From: Myxococcales bacterium
GTDB lineage: Bacteria > Myxococcota_A > Bradymonadia > Bradymonadales > Bradymonadaceae
Length of the DNA stretch: 39,054 bases
Direction of reading: 5' to 3'
Assembly: GCA_007120035.1 (NCBI GenBank)
Contig: SKON01000209.1
Location: 1 to 39,054 of the forward strand
Both the position numbers and the translations under genes were made by a program. Shown here one piece after another: positions 35,501 through 39,054 of the stretch. The notes beneath the pieces were generated by a model. It did no database searches, was not told where the DNA came from, and worked only from the letters and a program-made list of their open reading frames with translations. Numbering within the stretch: the first letter of the stretch is position 1; every line of letters begins with the position of its first letter.

Positions 35501-35697
35501 ACCTCCCGACCGGACTGGCCCGATTCGTGGACCTCGGGATCGACGAGGCCCCGGGGCCGCTCCATCTCGTGGCCCAGACCCGGGAGGTCACTCGCCATAA
35601 AACCGTCACGGACGTCGACTTTCGAGATGCCACGGGGAGCACCCGGGCGGCGATCCGCGGCTTGGAGATGTTCTTTCGGGGTGACGTTCTGGTATGA
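29557..35697 (+). CDS. pfaA: PUFA synthase KS-AT-ACP-ACP-KR-DH-like (PfaA / myxobacterial Pfa2 type)
   Basis: 2046 residues. Domains: ketosynthase 10-470 (active Cys210 in DAACASS, His345 in HGTGT, His387 in GHTKAA); acyltransferase about 585-890 (FPGQGSQY, Ser683 in GHSFGE); Pro/Ala/Gln-rich linker about 950-1110; two tandem acyl carrier domains with identical LGIDSIKRVEIL motifs (phosphopantetheine Ser1155 and Ser1256, 101 residues apart); ketoreductase about 1400-1760 (GGARGV, Tyr near 1710 in VDYAMANE); C-terminal hotdog-like dehydratase remnant about 1800-2046 (SHPELRGHSIDGRVVVPAAF). This fits PfaA/Pfa2, which carries the growing chain; myxobacterial and marine versions usually have three to nine ACPs, so two is few. 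The gene contains a dispersed repeat read as SHPECDI (33830-33854). The TGA overlaps the ATG of the next gene (ATGA). Confidence 0.95.
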   Translation: MVFQPPRCPDVAVVGVSALFPDSVGKGGFWRNILEGNDLITDVPPSHWLIEDYFDPDPGDADKTYCKRGGFLPEVDFDPVAFGIPPKVIPATDTTQLIALIVARQVLEDAFAEQFDTMDRERMSIILGVTAGQELLIQAAARLQRPQWLAALRQEGIPEDKAQVICDRIAEKYTPWQENTFPGLLGNVVAGRIANRFDLGGTNCITDAACASSLSALSMGLQELYLGTSDVVITGGVDCFNDIFMYMCFTKTPALSRSGDCRPFADGADGTLMGEGLGMFALKRLEDAERDGDQVYAVVKGIGSASDGRSLSVYAPLPEGQARALRRAHEQAGVGPETIELVEAHGTGTRAGDVAEFEGLRLAFGDTDTDIDEAWCALGSVKSQIGHTKAAAGAAGLFKVVMALLHKVLPPTIKVEEPSNRLPLDKSPFYINTASRPWIRGAEHPRRAGLSSFGFGGSNFHVVLEEYQGPHRPQRIRALPAELFCLSDDEIASLHGQIVALRDQQNRVPERSEDQRELLATLARTSQESFRADASFRLTFVAQSLSDLFEQCRTLGDRLLSEGDAPPEFETPAGAVFRHNTRHTGQLAGLFPGQGSQYVEMGMDLAIHFDAARRVWDQASDRHPGLARKVFPPPVFDDLARGAQQEELTRTEWAQPAIGVDSAAKWSLLQALGLSVDLVAGHSFGEVTALMASGVLDVDAMVDVARRRGELMAEAAASTSGAMTAVRASAAELREMLEECEAAVEIANDNGPRQVVISGPTEAVEAAEAFLEERLVAFTRLPVATAFHSPVVADATVPFAEFLGGVKLGAPTVPIYANVTAQPHGLTPKEIRETLTRQIESPVRFVESIEAMVEEGATTFLEIGPGSVLSNLVRQILRGKEVEIVSLDRRGQDGVLSLLKGLGHLAALGVELSFDALWDGYADPIDPREIPRSKFTVRLNGANFDRPYPPPSPDDLPPPNPPAPASLPSRASQTPASQTPAMQTAAPNPTPKPSPRTPMSDDKATAFAAYQRALAESHMAYLKLMEESVAQAQMAYMRAMENSFAHWCGAEPSATTTDVPRVAQPAPQPAPQRPAQAARPQPPQPPIPAPPPSPTIPSPAPRAVTPVSPSKTPANGVPSVDLPAVMLTVVADKTGYPVEMLEPSMGLEADLGIDSIKRVEILSAVQEEVSDLPDLDPGELAALRTLGEITNHLQQLLGAAPATPATPAPANETPKVNGQPSDLQAVLMTVVAEKTGYPEEMLEPSMALEADLGIDSIKRVEILSALQDQVPDLPETDPGDMAALKTLGEIVGYFSDADGGGQRLGKPEPSAVSVAPTRAVAVLIDAPSAGWNLLTPSAITILADQQGVAEELQGLLSQAGYSTQICDELAGPASQLIDLRGLDRPAERADALEFQRRAFSTARTLAAGRPETYLVAWDGGGVLGVTSHPECDISPWLGGFSALAKTAAREWEFASVRGVDIDTGSTTPEVVARRLLKELTDAGPEIEIGIDAAGVRRTICTKTRPLEDSTSPFVGDDDILVATGGARGVTASCLVALARRAKPTMILLGRTALNGEPPETRGAVDDAGIKRALLERAKATGESLSPAELGRQATQILREREVRDTLEAIEATGAVARYLVADVRDRDSLHSAIETVRQDHGAPTILVHAAGVLADRRIADKTDEQFRFVFDTKVDGLSSLLEVTEDDPLRGLVVFSSVAARTGNPGQVDYAMANETLNKVVTAWADEPNRRGVSLNWGPWDGGMVDESLRKHFAARGVSLIDLQGGAEAFCDEVLSPDGPTEIVLGDDLPTMTGGRTLISLGPRSHPELRGHSIDGRVVVPAAFALHTLTALARTAHRDRHLQSVDDFKVLSGIVLDDFEDLDVGVRFALVATPDVDGRVRLELQDLDGAVHYRATATYGDVAPRVEPIHEPEQFSTPRWDADSAYRDVLFHRDAFQVMETLDGVGDDFARAMLREASSSVILDTGLQLALLQGVARDGRTNLPTGLARFVDLGIDEAPGPLHLVAQTREVTRHKTVTDVDFRDATGSTRAAIRGLEMFFRGDVLV
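33830..33854 (-). repeat. Dispersed dyad element, copy L, inside pfaA
   Basis: Minus-strand core GTCGCACTCCGGGTGTGAC, an exact match to the intergenic type. It lies in the region between the second ACP and the KR catalytic part and encodes TSHPECDIS on the plus strand, an apparent short insertion before the conserved WLGGFSAL segment. Confidence 0.85.
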
Positions 35698-38600
35698 GCC
35701 GTTCTACCCCTGTGGCGATCGTCGGACAGGCCTGCCTCTTTCCCGGCTCCCTCTCTGTGGAGAGCCTGTGGGAAAACCTCCTGGCGGGCAGGGATCTCCT
35801 CTCCCGTCCCGACCTCTCCCGTTGGCGGATCAGCCCCCCTGTGGCGATGGGGCGCGAGGGGTGGAACAACCCGGCAGGCTACGTCTCCGGCTTTGAGGAG
35901 ATTTTTGATCCTGGAGGCTTTGCCCTCTCCCCGGAGGAGGTCCGACGGATGCCCGTCTTGGACCAGTGGGTGCTCCACACGGCCCGGCAGGCCTATCGGC
36001 AGGTGGAGCCCGCAGATACTGCCCGGCTCGCCATTTTCCTCGGGAACCTCTCGCTCCCCACCGAGGAGCTCGCCGCCTGGACGGAGTCGGTCTGGCGAGG
36101 AACCGAGCGGCCTCCTGCTTCTCATCGATTTATGAGCGGACTGCCCGCGCATCGGGTTGGCCCCGCCCTGGGACGCCAGGCCAAGGCGATGGCCCTCGAC
36201 GCGGCCTGTGCATCCTCGCTCTACGCGATCCAACTGGCCTGTGAAGAACTTCGGTCCCAGCAGACTGACCTCGCCCTGGCCGGTGCGGTGAATCGCGCCG
36301 ATCCCCTCTTTCTTCACATCGGCTTTCAGGCCTTGCAGGCCCTGAGTCCCTCGGGCCAGACGCGACCCTTTCACAAGGACGCCGATGGCCTGGTGCCAGC
36401 AGAAGGGTGTGCGTTTGTGGCGCTGAAGCGTCTCGGCGACGCCATCGACGCCGGCGACGAAATCCTCGGCGTGATCCGTGAGGTCGGCCTGTCCAACGAC
36501 GGACGATCCGAGGGACTCCTCGTGCCCGACGGGGCCGGACAAGTGCGGGCGATCCGGGCCGCCTACGAGAAGAGTGGCATTGACCCCGCCACGATCTCCT
36601 ACGTCGAGTGTCACGCCACGGGCACGGCCCGGGGCGACGGGACCGAAGTCCGGAGCCTCCAGGAGGCCATCGGCCGTCGGGACGGGCCCCTATTCTTAGG
36701 CTCCCACAAGTCCAACCTCGGACACGCCATCACCGCGGCCGGAATGGCCGGGCTTCTGAAGGTTCTGGGGGCCATGCGCCACGGAGTACTGCCTCCGACC
36801 CTTCATATCGACGATGCCACCGACCAGATCGCCGAGTTGCAAGAGACCCCGTTCCGCCTCGTCGACACAGCGGTGCCCTGGGAGCCCGACGGTGACGAAC
36901 CACTCCGGGCTGCCATCTCGGCCTTTGGATTTGGCGGAAACAACAGCCACCTCATCGTCGAGCAATGGCGGCCCCCGTCGGGTCACGTCACCATGGCTGC
37001 TGCCACACCGGCTCCGAAGCCCCACGACGTGGTGGTCGTCGGTCTCGGGATCGCTGGAAATCTCGACCAATCCATCGCCGATCTTCGCACCAGAGTCCTC
37101 GATGGCGTCACCGATCCGTCCCACCCGGAGTGCGTCACCTTGCCCCTTCAGAGGCTGCGATTTCCGCCTCGGGATCTGGAGCAGTCGTTGCCTCAACAAC
37201 TCTGGATGCTCCGCGCCTCCATCGACGCTGTGGAGTCCGTGACGACCGGTCACCCGTCTCTTCCACGGGAGCGAACCGGAGTGTTCGTGGGGATGCAGAC
37301 CGATCCTGAGATTGTCAGGCATGGCGTCGAATTGTCACTCCCGGAGTCCGACAGATTCCCCCTCACCGCGGCGACCGTGATCGGGTCCCTGCCAAACATT
37401 GTCGCCAACCGACTCAACGCCCACTTCGACCTCGCCGGGTATTCCTTCACCACCTCGGCGGAAGAGCACTCCGGGATCGTTGCCCTCGAGGTGGCCTGCG
37501 ATGCGATCCGCCGCGGCGACCTCGAGGCCGCCATCGTAGGGGCCGTCGAGATGGGGACCCACGAAGCTCATCAGGCGACCTCTCCCCCCGAGGCGAGTCG
37601 CATGGCAGACGTGGCGGTCGCCCTCGTCCTGAAGAGTCGGCATCTGGCGGAAGCCGATGGCGATCGAGTTCTCGGCACGTTCGGGGAGATTGGCCTCGCC
37701 CCGGACGTCGATCATCGAACGTCCGAAGGGCCCCTTGTTCACAGCGCCCAGGGATTGCTGTCCGTCGTGGAGTCCCTCGCACTTCCGACGCCGGAGCGCC
37801 TGAGCGTGGATGTGATGTCGTACTCTACCTCGGCGCCTTCCATACGAACTCATGTAGTGCGCGCGACTCGACCGGTCGTCTTGGAAGCACCCGTGATCCA
37901 CGTTGTGGAGCGAAACGGTGTGAAGGCCTTTATCGTGGCGGAGTCTCAAGAGGAGCTCCAGACCCATACCCGGTCGTTCCAGCAGTATCTGGACCATGGC
38001 ACCTCACCGGGCCCCCAGGTCTTTGTGGACAAGAGACACCTGAATCCAGGCTGGGAGCCCGGTCAGCTGGCCCAGGTATTCCCCGGCGCCGCGGCGGCCT
38101 ATCAGGGGGCCGGGCGGCGCTTGACCCTTGGGTTTCCAGCGCTGGTTCAGGCGTTGAGGGAACGGTTCCAGGGTGTCCCCGGGGCGACAGCCTGGTTGTA
38201 CTCCCAGGACTTGAGTGAGGAGCCGACACCGCTGGATAAACTCCTGGCGAGCAGCTTCCTGAGCCAGGTTCACAGCGAATTCTCCAAGGCCTTTCTACCG
38301 GACTTCGACGCCGCCATCGGCTACAGCAGCGGTGAGACCAACGCGTTGCTCGCGACCGGTGTCTGGCGAGACTTCGATGGGCTCTTTGAAGACTTCATCG
38401 AGTCCGAGGCGTTCACGCGACATCTGGGTGGGGCCTTCGAAGTGCTCCAGAGCTCCTGGAGCGGACTCCTGCCACGAGGGGAATCTCCGCGGTGGGAGAC
38501 CTGGCGGATCGTCGGACTCAGGGAGCGGCAACTCGACGCCATCCAGGAGGCTCCCCTGGTTCACATGCTGGCCGTGAACGCCCCCTGTGATGTCACCCTC

Positions 38601-39054
38601 GGCGGGCACGGACCAGCCATCGGAGAGGTGCTCCGAGATCTCCCTCAGCATGTCGCCACCCGGGTCGATTATGATGTGGTGGTCCATTGTCCAGAGCTTG
38701 AGATGTTTGAAGACACCTGGCGAACGATTCATGACCGTCAGGTCTACGAGACCGCCTGCACCCTATACAGCCACGGGACCGGTGGGAGCTACCTGCCAGC
38801 GCAAGATGCCATTGGCGACGCTCTCTTCCTCCAGGCGCGCCAGACACTTCGCTTTCCCGAGTTGATTCGCAGGGCCTACGAGGACGGAGTGCGCGTCTTT
38901 GTGGAGCACGGACCGCGGGGCACCCTGAGTTCATGGATCGCCTCGATCCTCGAAGGGATGCCCCATATGACGGTCGCTCTTGACCAGCACTTCGATCCCT
39001 CGTTGAGGTCCCTGTCTTGTGCTGTGGCCGCTCTCGCCAGTGCCGGTGTGGCCG
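35694..39054 (+). CDS. pfaC: PUFA synthase KS-CLF-AT subunit, 3' end beyond the window (PfaC/OrfB, myxobacterial Pfa3 type)
   Basis: Open from ATG 35694 to the window end, more than 1,120 codons. Ketosynthase 5-425 with the active cysteine Cys172 in DAACASS, CHATGT and LGHAITAAG. A second ketosynthase-like domain, about 440-770, has Glu590 where the cysteine should be (TTSAEEHSG), as expected of a chain-length-factor domain without condensing activity. Then an acyltransferase-like domain from about 785, with FPGAAAAYQGAG in place of FPGQGSQ and Ser878 in GYSSGE, reaching FVEHGPRGTLSSWI near the window edge. In myxobacterial Pfa3 two dehydratases and an acyltransferase would follow; they lie outside this window. 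It overlaps pfaA by 4 bp (ATGA), so the two are translationally coupled. Two dispersed-repeat copies (37114-37138, 37330-37354) are read in frame within the CLF domain. Confidence 0.92.
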   Translation, partial: MSRSTPVAIVGQACLFPGSLSVESLWENLLAGRDLLSRPDLSRWRISPPVAMGREGWNNPAGYVSGFEEIFDPGGFALSPEEVRRMPVLDQWVLHTARQAYRQVEPADTARLAIFLGNLSLPTEELAAWTESVWRGTERPPASHRFMSGLPAHRVGPALGRQAKAMALDAACASSLYAIQLACEELRSQQTDLALAGAVNRADPLFLHIGFQALQALSPSGQTRPFHKDADGLVPAEGCAFVALKRLGDAIDAGDEILGVIREVGLSNDGRSEGLLVPDGAGQVRAIRAAYEKSGIDPATISYVECHATGTARGDGTEVRSLQEAIGRRDGPLFLGSHKSNLGHAITAAGMAGLLKVLGAMRHGVLPPTLHIDDATDQIAELQETPFRLVDTAVPWEPDGDEPLRAAISAFGFGGNNSHLIVEQWRPPSGHVTMAAATPAPKPHDVVVVGLGIAGNLDQSIADLRTRVLDGVTDPSHPECVTLPLQRLRFPPRDLEQSLPQQLWMLRASIDAVESVTTGHPSLPRERTGVFVGMQTDPEIVRHGVELSLPESDRFPLTAATVIGSLPNIVANRLNAHFDLAGYSFTTSAEEHSGIVALEVACDAIRRGDLEAAIVGAVEMGTHEAHQATSPPEASRMADVAVALVLKSRHLAEADGDRVLGTFGEIGLAPDVDHRTSEGPLVHSAQGLLSVVESLALPTPERLSVDVMSYSTSAPSIRTHVVRATRPVVLEAPVIHVVERNGVKAFIVAESQEELQTHTRSFQQYLDHGTSPGPQVFVDKRHLNPGWEPGQLAQVFPGAAAAYQGAGRRLTLGFPALVQALRERFQGVPGATAWLYSQDLSEEPTPLDKLLASSFLSQVHSEFSKAFLPDFDAAIGYSSGETNALLATGVWRDFDGLFEDFIESEAFTRHLGGAFEVLQSSWSGLLPRGESPRWETWRIVGLRERQLDAIQEAPLVHMLAVNAPCDVTLGGHGPAIGEVLRDLPQHVATRVDYDVVVHCPELEMFEDTWRTIHDRQVYETACTLYSHGTGGSYLPAQDAIGDALFLQARQTLRFPELIRRAYEDGVRVFVEHGPRGTLSSWIASILEGMPHMTVALDQHFDPSLRSLSCAVAALASAGVA
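37114..37138 (-). repeat. Dispersed dyad element, copy N, inside pfaC
   Basis: Minus strand reads GTGACGCACTCCGGGTGGGAC, with two or three changes from consensus. Encodes PSHPECVT on the plus strand, close to the SHPECDI encoded by copy L. Confidence 0.6.
37330..37354 (-). repeat. Dispersed dyad element, copy M, inside pfaC
   Basis: Minus strand core GTCGGACTCCGGGAGTGAC followed by AATT. The plus strand encodes LSLPESDR within the CLF domain. It lies 192 bp from the copy at 37114. Confidence 0.65.

Overview
The window is GC-rich, gene-dense bacterial DNA. Its gene content suggests a myxobacterium or relative (Myxococcota/Deltaproteobacteria). This is an inference from three things: a three-gene pfa polyunsaturated-fatty-acid synthase locus in the myxobacterial order (ER gene, then KS-AT-ACP-KR gene, then KS-CLF-AT gene), surface lipoproteins with eukaryote-like domains (fibrinogen-like, proprotein-convertase P domain), and a complex phosphorelay. 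No rRNA, tRNA, CRISPR array or transposase was found.

Layout. 1-1.7 kb: a small membrane protein and a CPBP-family membrane protease. 1.7-9.9 kb: a urate-to-malate catabolic block on the minus strand (OHCU decarboxylase, HIU hydrolase, uricase and a long malate synthase; then allantoinase and allantoicase), interrupted by one plus-strand gene for a Cys-rich, fibrinogen-like lipoprotein. 9.95-10.5 kb: an FMN reductase. 10.7-14.8 kb: an RNA-repair operon rtcB-rtcA-rtcR on the minus strand with a good sigma-54 promoter in front of rtcB, so the activator RtcR is encoded inside the operon it should activate.

15.1-19.25 kb: a tightly overlapping three-gene phosphorelay on the plus strand. It encodes a receiver domain fused to a Glu/Leu dehydrogenase-like domain that has lost all three active-site lysines of the family, a CHASE-type hybrid histidine kinase, and a stand-alone HPt protein. 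I regard this as the best candidate for an undescribed system: a phosphorylation-controlled, NAD(H)-binding pseudo-dehydrogenase as phosphorelay output. 19.26-23.1 kb (minus): a lipoprotein with a possible NlpC/P60-like core and a P domain, and a Tat-exported PhoD-type phosphatase. 23.2-24.8 kb: two small genes in a repeat-rich area with remnants of a J-domain gene and a Nudix gene. 24.8-27.7 kb: an alpha/beta hydrolase and an HTTM-DCC fusion protein. 27.9 kb to the end: the pfa genes, the third running off the window.

A second theme is a dispersed 25-bp element with the core GTCGCAC-TCCGG-GTGTGAC, an imperfect dyad. About 14 recognisable copies are scattered through the 39 kb, in both orientations, mostly between genes but also inside five reading frames of four genes, where they are read through in frame. 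Two copies sit in a 57-bp duplicated unit, and each unit directly abuts a truncated gene fragment.
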